Positions 46,701-61,700 of a stretch of DNA of 64,000 nucleotides are shown here, in pieces. A model generated the notes under the pieces. It was given only the letters and a program-made list of their open reading frames with translations. It was not told the origin of the DNA and did not search any database. Within the stretch, counting starts at the first letter, position 1; every line of letters starts with the position of its first letter. Source of the stretch: Bolinopsis microptera (Eukaryota > Ctenophora > Tentaculata > Lobata > Bolinopsidae); contig NC_087074.1 of the NCBI RefSeq assembly GCF_026151205.1, positions 8,473,726 through 8,537,725 of the forward strand. The letters are read 5' to 3'. The translations under genes and the position numbers were made by a program.

Positions 46701-49700
46701 ACTTTTATCAGAGCCCCCATACCCAAACGCTTCAGGAAGAAGTAAGTACCCTAATATTTGAGAAATTTTAACCACTTATCATTCTCGAACTTTTGAAGAA
46801 CCACTTAAATTATATTATCATTCTCGAACATATGAGAATTTCTGAAGGGTTCGAATAAATACAAATTGTATTTTAGACAATTTAGTTTTAATGGTTGGTT
46901 CTTCAGAATGTATTGAGAGCACAAGTATGCAATCTTGTGTTTTAAAGCTATTATACACACTTTCTAGTTCTACAGAATAAAATCATTATTTCACAACTGT
47001 GTGATATTGCAATTCTTTAGCATTTACCCACAATCTGTACATTAAATTGTACAAGTTTGTTCATGCCAGTTTATACAAAGCTCCTAGGTGGGAGTAACCC
47101 TCAATCTTACGTACCTCACTAAAGTTTGAAACATACAGCGTCCCTTATGTTACTGTACATAGAGGTACATATATTCAATATTCATAGTACACTGCCTAGT
47201 ACTATGGTAGGTCACGTGGTGTACCTAGTGCAAGGTCACGAGGTGGCAGCCTGGTCCATTAACTAATTTGCCATCAACAAAAGGTTGCGGCTTCCAAGTC
47301 ATTTGACCATAACATTTGAGGTCTACTGTGCAATTTGGGTCCTTTTTTCACGATTTTAACTGAAAGTGCATGTGCTCCGTGGGAAATCAGGTACAACAGT
47401 TGGCAAAAAAGTTACATTAATTTTTGCAGAGTGACTGCATGGTTGCGAAATGACTACATGAGTGATGAACGCTGAAAAGTAGTAAATAATTGTAACAAAA
47501 TATTTGACGACGGAAAAAATATTTTTGAAAGCGTTTATTAAAATCACCTTCAAGCCTAAGCCATGAACAAATCTATAAGATTTAACATTTGCATACCAAT
47601 AGGTCACCATTACACATAAATTCACTATCGAAATATGTTTTATCACAACTATATAAAATATGAACTAAGCCATGATAATTTGTTAATTGAATTTCTGACT
47701 CAAACCAGCTTAACAGTGTTAATTTGCAAACGGTGATGGTAGAACGGTTTCTTATCCGGTAGCAGCACTAAATTAAAACTTGTGTTTAAAGTTGTCCAAT
47801 CGCGGTTCTAAGCAGTTCATGCATACAGCATTAACTCATCTATTTGACGGTTTACCTTTCTAATTAGAACACAGCTTGACCAGGCCACACATTTCGTCTT
47901 ATACATGTTGTAGTTTGTGAGACAGCAGCTGCTTTTATATGACCTACCGGCGGGAGCCTATCCGGGAAGTTTCCCCCGGGAAACCAGCTATTGAGTACTT
48001 CGAGGAGAGGCGAGCACAGATGCACCTGACACTGAAGAAAAGTAGCAGTGCAGGAGGGGACATATCTAGATATAGATATTATGCCAGGTGAGGGTTTCCT
48101 GTTGTTGGTGGGTTCTAGAGTTGATATTTACTTTGAGTATGGCATGGGGAGCAGGGCCCATCCCGCAAATCTTACGTCAATCAGATCACGTTGATTTATA
48201 TTTAGTGTTAACAATATTGCTGCTCGATTGTCATCTTTACTTGTTTAAATTTTGGCTTCCCTTTTGACTTTATTGTACCGTAGTTTTTGTTTGTACCAGA
48301 TATCCTGCAAAATATATCAGGGTAGGTCAGGGACAAAAGGATTTCGCGGCGATTTTGGCCAAAAATCGCGATACCACGAATTACATTTCGCGGTATATTA
48401 AACTATACATAAAATTTGTCGCAAATAATGGGAAAATTCGCGATTCCGTACATGCCGCGATTCCCTTTTGTCCCTGGGGTAGGTGTTTTATAGAACTTCA
48501 AAATGTTATAAGATATGTAATAATGCTTCATGGTTAGCCACCATAAAATTGGGTGGTGATCGAACGTCTGACGACTCATTGCTCTGTTTTAAATATACGT
48601 CTGTTCCATAGCAAGCTTAAAACCGAGGAGAGGGTTTTAATTTTCAGCTATCTCAGGGGCCTATTTAAACAGATAACACTGACTTGTACTGTAACTTATA
48701 CTGTGACTTTAGTTAGTTCAAATTATTTTACCTCTGGCAGACCCTCAATAAATTGTTTGTTTCGATGTTCTAAGTAACATTGGGGGGGGTGTCACGTCCG
48801 TCTATGTCCGCTTGTCTCATAGAATCCAAAAAGGACAGGACATAGACGGACATAGGCGGACATAGGCGGACATAGGCGGACATAGACGGACATAAGCGGA
48901 CATAGACGGACATAGGCGGACATAGGCGGACATTAATGGACACCTAAATTGCTAAATAAAATGTTCAATTTTTGCTGTTATAGGGGGATCATGTTTTTTG
49001 TCCGTTCGGTACCCTATATTTTCAAAACGGACAAAAAATAGAGCGGACAAAAACGGACAAAAATGGACAAAAACGGACAAAAATGGAAATAACATTTAGA
49101 TGCTTCCTCCTCCTACTCTTCCTCCTCCTCCCCCTGGGTCTTTCTGATCTTCCTCAGTCCTCTTCCTCCTCCCCTCCTCAGTCCTCCTCCTACTCCTCCT
49201 CCTCGTCCTCAGTCCTCCTCATCAGTCCTCAACAGTCCTCCTCCTCCCCAGTCCTCCTCCTCCTCCTGAGTCCTCCTCCTGGGTCCTCCTCTTCCTCCTC
49301 TTCATCCTCCTCCTCAGTCCTCCTCAGTCCTCCTCCTCATCCTTCTCCTCAGTCCTCCATCCTCCTCCTCAGTCCTCCCCCAGTCCCCCTCCTCCTCCTC
49401 CTATTCAGTCCTCCTCCTTCTCAGTCCTCCTCGGTCCTCCTCCTCCTCTTCCCTCTCAGTCATCCTCCTCAGCCATCCTCCTCAGTCCTCCTCAGTCCTC
49501 CTCAGTCCTCCTCCTCAGTCCTCCTCCTCCTGGGTCCTCCTCCTCCTCTTCATCCTCCTCCTCTTCCTCCTCGGTCCTCAGTCCTCCTCCTCCTGGGTCC
49601 TCCTCCTCATCCTTCTCATCAGTCCTCCTCCTCCCCAGTCCTCTCCCAGTCCCCCTCCTTCTCCTCCTCCTATTCAGTCCTCCTCCTCCTCCTCCTCCTC

Positions 49701-52700
49701 AGTTCTCCTCAGTCCTCCTTCTCATTTCTCCTAAGTCCTCCTCCTGAGTCCTCCTCCTCTTCCTTCTGAGTCCTCCTCCTGAGTCCTCCTCCTCCCTCTC
49801 AGTCATCCTCCTCAGTCATCCTCCTCAGCCATCCTCCCCAGCCATCCTCCTCAGCCATCCTCCTCAGTACTCCTCAGTCCTCCTCCTTCTCAGTCATCGT
49901 CAGTCCTCCTCCACAGTCCTCCTCAGTCCTCCTCCTCCTCCTGGGTCCTCCTTCTCCTCCTCCTCCTGGGTCCTCCTGGGTCTTCCTGATCTTCCCCAGT
50001 CCTCTTCCTCCTCCCCTCCTCGGTCCTCCTCCTACTCTTCCTCCTCGTCCTCAGTCCTCCTCATCAGTCCTCAACAGTTCTCCTCCTCCCCAGTCCTCCT
50101 CCTCCTCCTGGGGCCTTTTCCTGGGTCCTCCTCCTGGGTCCTCCTCAGTCCTCCTCCTTCTCAGTCCTCCTCGTGCCTCCTCCTGAGTCCTCCTCCTCCT
50201 CAGTCATCCTCCTCAGTTCTCCTCCTCCTCCTCCTAGGTCCTCCTTCTGGGTCCTCCTCCTCCTCCTCCTGGGTCTTCCTGATCCTTCTCCTCCCTCTCA
50301 GTCATCCTCCTCAGTCATCCTCCTCAGTCATCCTCCTCAGCCATCCTCCTCAGCCATCCTTCTCAGCCATCCTCCCCAGTCCTCTTCCTCCTCCCCTCCT
50401 CAGTCCTCCTCCTACTCTTCCTCCCCGTCCTCAGTCCTCCTCATCAGTCCTCAACAGTTCTCCTCCTCCCCAATCCTCCTCCTCCTCCTGGGGCCTTTTC
50501 CTGGGTCCTCCTCCTGGGTCCTCCTCCTGGGTCCTCCTCCTCCTGGGTCCTCCTTCTCCTCCTCAGTCCTTCTCCTCCTCCTCCTCAGTCCTCTTCCTCC
50601 TCTTCCTCCTCCTCCTCCCTCTCAGTCATCCTCCTCAGCCATCCTCCTCCTCCTCAGTCATCCTCCTCAGTTCTCCTCCTCCTCCTCCTAGGTCCTCCTT
50701 CTGGGTCCTCCTCCTCCTGGGTCTTCCTGATCCTTCTCCTCCCTCTCAGTCATCCTCCTCAGTCATCCTCCTCAGTCATCCTCCTCAGCCATCCTCCTCA
50801 GCCATCCTTCTCAGCCATCCTCCTCAGTACTCTTCAGTACTCTTCAGTACTCTTCAGTCCTCAAAATGTTTGTCCGCTAATGTCCACCAATGTCCGCTAA
50901 TGTCCACCAATGTCCATCCAAGTCCGCCAATGTCCGTCCGGGTCCGCCAATGTCCGTCCGAGTCCGCCAATGTCCGTCCGAGTCCGCCAATGTCCGTCCG
51001 AGTCCGCCAATGTCCGTCCGAGTCCGCCAATGTCCGTCCGTGTCCGCCAATGTCCCAAAAAACACGTCCGTTGTCTCATAGAATCCAAAAAGGACAGGAC
51101 ATAGGCGGACATAGACGGACATGACACCCCCCCCCAACATTAGTTGTAACACTAGCTTACAATTGCCGAATTCTCCTCGATCTCTGTCATAGCGCTCTAA
51201 TGCTATTCCCCTCTTAAATGTTGATATTTGATTGGTTTGACGTGATCACGTGACTGTATCTTTTGGCAGTCTCCATTTGTTACAGTTCTCTGTTAAGTGT
51301 TACGTCACCTTTATTCCGGAACTAATGGACTAATATAGAGCATTAGATCGCACTGAAACCTGTGCTAGCAATGTACAATATGGGTGAAGGGGCTGGCGCC
51401 ACTGTGGCTAACATGAAACACAAGCTTACAAGTGCAAGCCTGCAAATAGGAAACTTCAATACTTGGTTGCTCAGGAGTGCCGTTTGGAGACTGCTGTCGT
51501 GATATTATTATATGCACATATCATGTTCTTCTGTTATTGTTTATGCATCTCTGTTTGGTGGTTTTGAATTAGAGTTATTATGGGTCTATTGGAGTTGAAG
51601 TTTTTCCTAGTTTTTTTGAACTGTCTGCAAACTTTCTATTAGCCATCTTAAGGAGCCAGTGCCGCATTTGCGGTCTTCCTAGGACTTTCATGGCTTATAA
51701 AAATAGCCACATCTAATATGGGCAACACGCAGTAGTTCACCAAGTTTACTAAATATCTATTGAGTTATTATCCGTTTTTAGTGTTGTTCTGGTAACCCCC
51801 AGGCCTACCAAATAACAGGATATAAAATTTATGCACTTGAAAATAACATTACCAGTGGTCCACTGAAATTGATATTTCATGTTTGAATGGCTGAGTTAGT
51901 GTTCTGATTAGTGCCCCGGGGTGTTGCAGGCCCGCTTTGTTCATTTAAGCGTTCCTGTCTGATTCGTTATACTTCACATACTCTGGCAGACAGGTAGGGG
52001 TGTATCGAGATAACTAGTTTTAATTTTATTTCATTTGAAAAGAACCGTGTCTTTGGCTTTGAACTTATATTGATAAAGTTAGTTGGTTGATATTAATCTA
52101 ATGAGGGACGATAAGATAGTATTCTGCTGCCAGGTGCCAAGAAGAGTTTTTAGTCGAAGAGTTTATTAACCTAATTAATTATGATTAAGGTCCATTTCAT
52201 ACATCTTGGAATCATTGACAAATGCCGGGTCCATAATTTAATTTTTCGCACTGATAGAAAAGCGGGAAAATTCGATCCTCACATATACGTACGGCGCGCT
52301 TCAATTTTATCGATAACCATGCCATGGTACTTGTAATATTGAGCCGCGCATAACAGAATTAATTTCACAAAACTTGTTGACTGCGCGCAGTCGTCAATAA
52401 TATAACCGCAAATTATCCATCCGTAAATCTGATGCTTAATCAACTCAGCGGTTTCAGAAACCGTAAGAAATCCTAAATTAGTTTAAATTACCTTATTTTC
52501 AGGAACAAGCAGAAGATGTCTGACATAAGTGAGCGTGATCAACTGATGGTAAGAAACCATACAATAAACTTCTTTAGATATAATCTTCCCTCATCGTACA
52601 ACTTTATAAAGTATTAACTCTATAAACTTCTTCATGACTATAAAGTGTAAGTTGAGTGCAGGGTGATTTCATCCCCTGATTTGTACAGGACGAAGCACGC

Positions 52701-55700
52701 AAAATATTGACCATCGACCAGCAAATGGGTGTAGATGAGGACTCGGAGCCTCTGTATGGGTTCCTGATGCGTAAAACTCGTCTGTCCTGGATCCAACGGT
52801 GGTGTGTTTGTTCTGACAATTCCTTGTACATCAGCAAGTCTCCCAAAGACCATCTCTCGGTCACCAAAGTTTATCTGCCACATTATTCCATTTGTAGAAG
52901 CAAGTTTGACGAGCACAAAAAAGAATGGGTATTCAAGATATGGGGCGAAGGAAAGAAGACCATATATTTAGCAGCCCAAAACCAGCAGTCTAGGGATCAC
53001 TGGGTCCAAGGTTTGAGAGAAGCAGCGAGATCAACAGAGCGGACTCCGGTGAACACTCTAACGAAATCAACCATAAAGCAGATGGCTACTTCTAGTCTCA
53101 CTACCCTGAAAGGCATTACACTGGGTCGAGAGAGGACATCTTCTAAAAGTGTGAGCAGCCTCCCAAAGTCACCTCCTGACACAGAAGTTAACAAAGCATC
53201 ACTAACGTCAGCCTTTGAACGCGAGTTCCCATCTCACGGAGGATCTCAAGCTTCTGATGATGTGTGGTTGGAAACTGAGTCAGGCTCGGAGACTGTTGTC
53301 CTTTCTGGAACCCTGAAAAAGTCTAACAGGCGGAGTGGTGACCAGTGGGATTACCGTCATTACGTCGTCATCGGATCAATATTAAGGGAATATGTAAGTG
53401 GGACTGATGAATGGCCACAAGATTCAGTTTACCTTCCAGGATCGAAAATAACCACAACATGCAACAGCTCAGCTAATCCTCCTTACGTTATAAAAATTGA
53501 ACCAATTGCCAAGGCTCCAATAATTCTGGCGGCTAAATCTAGGCTGGAGCTCAACGTTTGGGAGCAGGAACTAAAGGCGCTTTCTAAACTTAGACCAGAC
53601 CCCATAATACTCAGAGACATGGATCCTGATTATGTGGATCTTTACCAGCTGGTTGGTCCGCATATGTCTGAGGAGCAGGGTGTGCCACAAAGAGGGGCCA
53701 CAGTTTCCTTCGGGGCACGGGCCTACACTGAGAAACCAGACGAAAAAACTAGGTCGAGCAGCATGCAGTCTGGCAGTAGGAACAAAGTGCACCAGACTCC
53801 ACCTGCACCGAAACGAGGGGGTGGGAAATACCAGAGAGGTCACCGTAGGACCCACTCAGATAACTACTTTAATCCTGCAGAGCTGAGAACACCAGCTGCT
53901 CCACAACCACGGTACACTGCTTACTCTGAAGAGGAGAAATCAAGAACACGGTATGCTTCCAGCGGGAGTGGCAGCAGGTACCACCACGTGACTCCACACA
54001 GAGACGTTCCGCCGATGTTACCGCCACCAAACCGGCCAGTACCTGATGTTCACCCGATGTTACCTCCGCCAAACCGACCAGTACCAACCCTTCCTCCGGA
54101 ACCTAGTCCCACTCTACCTCCTCACAGTCCCAACGATTCTCCCCGACCACGATCTCGTGGTGCAACTCTCCCCTCAAGACCCCCTAACGTAACCATGCCT
54201 TCTCGACCCCCTGTGAAACCACCAAAATACAAACCAATTGTCCCTCCACAAGACAGTACCTGGCCTTATCCTGTTCCCAACCCTCTATCTGACCAGGAGT
54301 CTCAATACTGCAGTCCACCCAATGATCACGTGTTCCACTCCGCAGAAAATGCCTCGCCGTTCTTCCGACAGAACCGATCTTTTACTCCTGACAAATTGAG
54401 AAACAGGGGCACGTTCGTTTACAGCGACTCAAGGGACACGTTCGATCCAGGAGAACCGTACAACAGGTTTACTGCCGGATCTCAGAGATTAGGGAGCTCT
54501 GGAAATACCTTGTCTTCTACATCGTCTCGATATGAAAGTTCGGGAATGTTGTCCACCCAATCATCTCGATTTGATAGTTACGGAAACAGCTTGTCAACCC
54601 AATCGTCTCGATTTGATAGTTTTGGGACCAGCTTGTCAACCCAATCATCGCGATTCAAAAGTTCTGAAGGAGGTGGCTCCACAGGATCCCAGCGTTTAGA
54701 AGGATCAGGAAGCAATGTTTCACCTCTGAGCCTTCGTTTCCGGAATCCACTTTCTGATGTAGACCCCTCTGAGCCTGTCAGTCCATTTAATCGTCGAGCA
54801 AATACACCACCAGGCACCAGGTTTAACAAGAGTTTCGAGAGAGAGGTGAGAGCGTGTGTGAATGTGTGATTTATATTGAGCCCTGCATGTGTGATTTACC
54901 GTGTGAGTTGTATGATTTGTTGTGTGAACCGCGTTAGTCCGTTTTGAGTGGGCGGTAATCGTAAGATTGGCGTCTGTTGTAAAGTCTGAGAGTGAGCATG
55001 ACCGCGTGAGTTTCAGCGCATTTCAGTTTGACCGTTTACGAAGGGTGTTTTACCAAATTGCTAATCTTGGATCCATTTATCGCTGTCATTAACGCTGTGA
55101 CTGCCCGGCTTCAGTTGCAATTCGTCATGTTGACCCGGCTACTTTCTCAGGATCTTGACTGCGGACAGCCCTTGTTCAACGCTGCTGCCCATAAAGATCC
55201 TATAAACAGGGTGAGTCATTGGCCTACCTATTAATTCCGTTGTAATAACTCTTGAATCTTACGTCCTAACGCCTACTTTCTAATCTCGACTCCTTGATCT
55301 CGGTCCGCTTATATTCAGCTTTCTTACAATTTCTTCTTTAAATATTTTCCGGTTACTCTGACCGGCTTTAAGGCTCTTAGCAATGAATATTTAGCTTTGT
55401 AATTATTGAAATAAGTTAGCCCTTAAGCTTAGTCATGAGTCGCTCAGGCCTCCTCAGCCTTGAAGATTTAGCTAGAATTACAAACTTAACTTATGTAACC
55501 AATTAGAATTATTAGATTGCATTGGAAAATTAGTGTCATTAGAAGTTGATAGCTGCAGAGATTTGTTACAATTTGTTAATTAAAAGATGTCTAATTTATC
55601 AACCTCTCTCTCTCTCTCTCGATACCATTTCTGAGAACAAATCAGGGAAATCAATGTAATAATATCTTACAGACTTTTTCACGTGCTGTGATCAACAATT

Positions 55701-58700
55701 GTCCCTATTCTACCACCATGTCTATTTTATAAGTTTTCCGTCTCTAATTCCTACATTATCTAGATCACGTGACCTGATAAATCTTTGTTTGGCCGACTAG
55801 TATCTCACTTTTCTGTCAGCCAACTCGGCTGATAACTAATGACAGGTTATTTAAACCTTATTTTGTCCAGCACGAGATAAGTGATAACTAATGAGGGGTC
55901 CAATTATCCGGTATTTGTCACGGACACAACCACAATGGTAGGTCATCATAATGAGACTTGTTAGGCGGTGATCAGCATTTGTTGATCTGCTGGTTTTCAT
56001 TCCTGTTCAGGCCACCTTCACAGGTCCTATTATAGTTGTTAGTTATCTTGTGACGTCTGGTGAAGCAGCCCGGTTTTATGTTCCTTTGTTTCGTTTAGCG
56101 TTCACGAGGAGTGGGGTTAATTTTATCTGCATCACGTGACTTTTCAAGAACTGTGAACGTTTGGTCAGGTGACTCATGACATGGCAGTTCACAATTGTAC
56201 GGGTATACTACCCCGACCGAAACCGCTCGTTATATTTTAATAGTACCAGAATATTCCTACCCGGTTGTTGATTGCTACCAAATATAGCACCCGTATACTC
56301 TTGCGCCTGTTCCTCCGATAAAGTTGTGAAATTGTTCATTCTGCTAGCGGTTCCCGTCCGATTTGCCCAGTCATGCTTAAGAAGTTCAGACGGGTCAGCA
56401 ACGCCATCGCCTTTATGAAATTGGTAAGTCTTTCTTCTTGATCTCCTGTTAAGCAGTTGCTCGTTAGATGGATCTCAATCTTGGGTGAAGTATGGGATGT
56501 TTAACGTTACCCGCTCGACGTGCTATCGCCAGATTTCGGCACTGGCTTGAAGCCATACAGGTATGCTATTTCCAGATTCCTTCGAAACTATTAAACTACA
56601 CTGTATGTGGTTAAAGTAACCGCAAACTTCACAGTTCACAGTTCGTTTACTCAAATAAGCTGATTCTTTTTACCTATTAACACACTCCTAACCAGCGATT
56701 AATATTATGAAACTATATAAGACATGATTAGTGTCATTATCTTGCACGGCTGAATATTTGTGGAATTCAGAAGAGATTGTCCATCGTTTTTAGTTTTAGT
56801 TTAAACCATGACTCATGCTAATGAAACATATGGTCTAAATGAGGATAACACAGTTTAAAAATAGAAATCGGAATCTTGATACTTCGCAACTGCCTGTAAA
56901 TTGGGAGTAGTTGATGAAAGTTGATTGCTCCTTCCAATGATTGTCATGTCATTAAATCTGACGATTTACAAGATGACGAACTAATTCCAATGATACAATA
57001 GAATGTAACAATTTGTAAGCTAAATCCTGGAGACATCTATCTGAAGCCCCAGCAGAGCAGATCACGTACCCTACTAAATATAGGCTTGTGTTCCTTGTTT
57101 TAGAACCATCATCATGATTAAACTTATTTACAGCCCATCCACGCGGCCACGTGCCAAATACTGATACATTTGCCATGGGTTTGTCACTTGTAGAATGTAG
57201 AACCTGTGTGTGTAGTGTGACAATTCATGGGGGTACCCTTTGTTATCTATCTCCGACAGGCATCCTGTTATCAGGATTTATTGTATGGTAAACTTATATC
57301 TCGATATAATTTGTATCTAATAGTTTGTATCTGTCCGTAGCCGTGATATGCTTTATTTTGTTGCTTCATCGTAGCTTTTAGAGCTGCTCCGTTCCCTTGA
57401 GACTTAAAACATGAACTCTGTAAAGTCCTAGATCCTTTTATGAAGGCTCTAGGAAGTGGCTTCTTTACCGAGCTAAGAATAGAGTGTACATTGAATATGG
57501 TACAGTGCATAGTGGTTGACGCTGATTATCCCTGTGCTAATTACAGAATACAGAATATAAGCTGAGTTATGGAGCTTGGTGTTGCAGGCTTATCCTATCC
57601 AGGTTTAGTGTGCTCAGTGTTGACAGACGAGACCGCGCATCCAACAGTCTCCAGCAGTCTCCATCTCCCCATAAAAACACTGTCTGGCGGGGGCTCAAAC
57701 ACAACAAGCCATAGCTAATCAGATGATGCTGCTTGAAACTGAAACAACCAGAAGTCAGATAAAAGATGTAAGCAGCCAATGAAAACTGGTTAAATCGAAG
57801 GTCCTATCAGAAGTTCTCATTGACTTCACCCTCTGTTCCCACCCAGTAGCTGTGAACGCCACCCACCAATAAGAAACACCAAGAGTAGTCACGTGCTCCC
57901 TGTATCGCTCTGACGCGTGTTCTTGTTTAACAATTCCCCAGCTCTTCACCTCCCACAATCTCCCCCAGCTCACTTCTCTGCCTTCTCTTTCTTTCCTTCT
58001 CCTAAGTACCTGTCAGGTGTCAGGGTTAATTGATGTGTGAGCTGATTTGCTGGCGATTCCCTCAAGCCTTGACAAATTTGTGCAATTTTCATACAGGACA
58101 TATGATTTCTTATTTTAGAACACTCGAAGGAGAGCTGAAGCCGGGTAGCGATGACAGTGGTCGTCAACCTCTCCCTTCAACTCAGCTTGAAATTATTCTC
58201 AGTTTCATATCCGCCAGACCTTTTGTATTTTCTGACCAATTCGGCCAATTGCAATCCCTCGTTGTATTACATAATTTATGTCTGCATTTGTCTGGAACCA
58301 ACTACCGGACACAACGAATAAATTCTCCGATTTGTAGCGAAGTTGTGAATGTGGCTACAACCACCACTGGGCTGCTGAGTGATGATTGGGAGGCGAAGAA
58401 GAACGGTTCACATCACAACCAACGTTGCGCAGTATTTCCAGCTGGTGAGTGATTTGTGAGAGCGGCTAATTAAATCTAGCTACAGTGCCCTGTGCACTTT
58501 TTTTTCATGAGTTTTTGTCAGCAAGTTGATTTTGTGACAGTTACACGCTCACAATTGTGACGGAGTAGCCAGGGAGTTACACTGTGTTATTAGTCATGAT
58601 TAGTCACTAGTTTGCTGTTGTTATCACGTGATACTGTAGGACTGCAGACTACTGTGGGCGTGACCGTACTTTACACAGTTAGGCTTTATCGCTGTGTAAT

Positions 58701-61700
58701 AATTACACAGTTTGTATTATAATATACCACCCATAGTCAACTCGTGCTTGTACCCGGTACGCGGTGATGAGGATTCCGTGAAGTGTGCTACACATGCCCT
58801 TTTACAGATACTATATCGCTAGATATTATCTCACAGTTTCTATGGTTACATACATTACACCGCTAGATATTATCTAGATATTACCTCACTGATCGTCTAG
58901 CTTATAGTTACTATGGTTTTAGAACGGTTCGGACACACTGATACAAACGGAAACAACATAAGGCTCGTGTCATTGTACAAGAATCTTCAGAATTCACTGA
59001 TATCACCAAGGAATGCGCTCTACTGACTCCAGATAAGGGATATGATCTCAAGTGTGTCGATACCATCATGTCATGATCTATTCGCGAGACAGACAGAGAA
59101 ACTATTGCAACAGATAGTTCCGACTACGGTATTAAAACCACGATTTACCCTAAAGTTAAGCGCTGAAAGAGTCACACCTAGAAGAGTGTGACTAATCACA
59201 CCTAGAACAGTGTGACTAACAGACTGAGTGTCGCCTCTAGGTGTGAGGTGTGTTCAGACAATTACCAACCCAGCACACAACACACATCTGTACACTGTAC
59301 AATTTGTTCTCCTATCATCACCTCAATTCACAAACTCTAGTAAAAAAGTATACCCAAATTCTTCTCATATATATGTACGCACGTAGCTCTACCCTGCTTT
59401 GTTTGAAGTTTTTGTGTCTGTTTCTCCAGGTCTGGTCTGGTGCTTCTGTCCAATTTCTACCTGTTGTGACTGTTACAGGAGTGGTAGAGAACTGGGTGAC
59501 AAAACTATGTCTCCTCTATAACATATAAGTCTCCTCTTAGTCTGGGGGCTTGTCTGGGGCCTAGAGCTTGTCCGTGTACTGTTAACTGGCACCAGAGAAA
59601 CCTACACTAAGTGATAGTTTAATACGGCAGTTTTTAGAAATGATGTTGTGGGCCACTGTTATTGAGTCTTGATTCACATTTCGTATGACTCACATTTCTT
59701 CTGATCAGTCTCGCAATGTTACTCCACTCCATCAGAACATAATATAGCGTTCCTCAGAATAATGAAGAAGAATCGTAAACGATATAAAGGTTTTTTGCGT
59801 GGACCATATGACGACATATTGTAAAGTTTTAAGCGATCATATTATGAGATGACTAAATCTGAAAACTACATGCGTAACCATATTTTAAACAATAGCATTA
59901 CAAGCGATCGCGTCACTCGTAACAATACGCGTGATTAATAACCTAGATCCTACGTCACTTTGTGCAAAGCCTGACCATCACAATTTGTAACGTACCCCCC
60001 CACAAGACTCGCACCCAAATTATACTGTTGCGAAACACCCGCCTTATTTTTATTGTTTACTTGATTTATATTACACAAATATTATACGCTTTGTGTTGAG
60101 ACACATTGCTGCATAATTTACCCTTTAAAGCAACATACAGGCAGTTTAATTACATGTCAGCAAATGTTAGCTAAGATCCTTAGGACATTAAACAATACAA
60201 TTTAGTATAAGAATTCAGTATAACCCCTGCTGTGGTCTCTTTGTTCGTGTACCTACCACTACCCCGTATCAGGGGTCGTCTATCTTATCTAAACCTAAAT
60301 TTTAGACTTCCTTGTACTATATCTATTTGGGGTCCTGGCCCCTGGCCAGTTCGCTTATGTACTCTTCAGCCCTTGCGTAATGCGTACTTATGCTAATGGC
60401 CTCCGAGAGCTACGTTTGATTTAGTATTTTGTATCTGAGCGGAAATTTTTCATGATAATTTATTTTCTCTTACTCTAGACTCTATAGGATAACTACCTGC
60501 TGTCAGATCCTTTCACAATTTCCGTATCAGTCTTTACTAAGTCTCCCCGTAATTTTAGCGTCCTGTAGGTACTCATTTTCACTAGATAGACTTTAAACCT
60601 ACTTGTCTCTCCCTCCACGCCTCAATAACTTCTGTTCCCGGACCCCAATCTCTTTCCACAGTATCCAATACTCCTCCTCCTACTTGTAACATATAGAGGT
60701 CCCCACCCGACTACACAGTTTATGTAATTAACCCCCACAATTAGCCCCTGATCACTATTGTCCGCTATTGGTCCAAGTTCCCCCGCAAATAAGCTACCCC
60801 ACGTATACAAGGGTTGGTTTTATACAGGATGTTCATGTTCAGTTACTACTCTCTTACTCTACCTGACTTCATTCGGTAGGTTCGTGTAAAGAGAGTAAGT
60901 CTGAACATTGATTCGTCAGCCTTTGTGTATCTAGATTTTAATAGACAGACTAACAAGTTTAATTGGTCCTTTAGATTGGCCCTGAACCCGGCAAACCCCC
61001 TCTATTTAGCCTCATTTCCTTCTTCCAATGAGTAGGAACCCTCATCTGGAAACTCTTAATCGTGCACATCTGGACATGGAGCTGATGTTGAATTTGTTCT
61101 AGCATGGTTTTAATGTCGTTTTTACAAAAAAAACGACGTTTCCAGACCGGCTTGTCCAGATGAATCGACCCCTCCTTTTGCTAAACGAAACTGTCAACAG
61201 TTATCAGCAGTTGAATTAGCGAATTTAGCGAATTATTCAGTGACTACCGGTTACTCCTTCTTTTCAGCGTTTCAATATCGACTGTGGAGCGCAGTTTCTT
61301 TCTTTGCAGGCCGTTGTGTTTCTCAGGAAAACAATAACAATGTGCTCTTTTTCTATTCCCGGATATGTGATGGTGGCTCGGACCGTGAACTCTTTTATTT
61401 GCAGTGGCACTTTTTTACTTTCAATTATTCTCACTGAATAATATTTGTACTCTTGTAGTTTTAGGAGAGTTGCTGTGACTACAACACATGTGCCCATGAA
61501 ACTCGCAAGAGCGTCACTGATCTTCGGTTGTCCTCTTTAAACCATGCCCTTTACCCAAATCGTGTCATTGTCGGTAGGTCAACAGAAGAAGCTGTTACAT
61601 TTCTCATTTGGATCGCCTTTGAGTTTATTAATGTGACATGTTTAAATCTTTATCAAGGAGTTTTGTGATTAAATATATAGGTACTTTAGACTTAATGTTG

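Noticed and set aside
49083-50691. Two Ser/Pro/Leu-rich open frames, the first with an apparent signal peptide
   Set aside because: Both are read through the pyrimidine minisatellite inside the 48782-51135 element; low-complexity composition explains the open frames.
48782-51135. A large virus-like element, because of the 6-bp target duplication
   Set aside because: The element is only 2.35 kb of repeats with no coding capacity, and its ends do not match that class.
50870-51152. Several overlapping frames with repeated SANVRPSPPM-like peptides
   Set aside because: They arise from the 20-bp TGTCCG repeat near the element's right end.
58030-58452. 140-codon plus-strand frame in an intron
   Set aside because: No domain or family resemblance, no convincing splice-site or start context, and composition like the surrounding intron.
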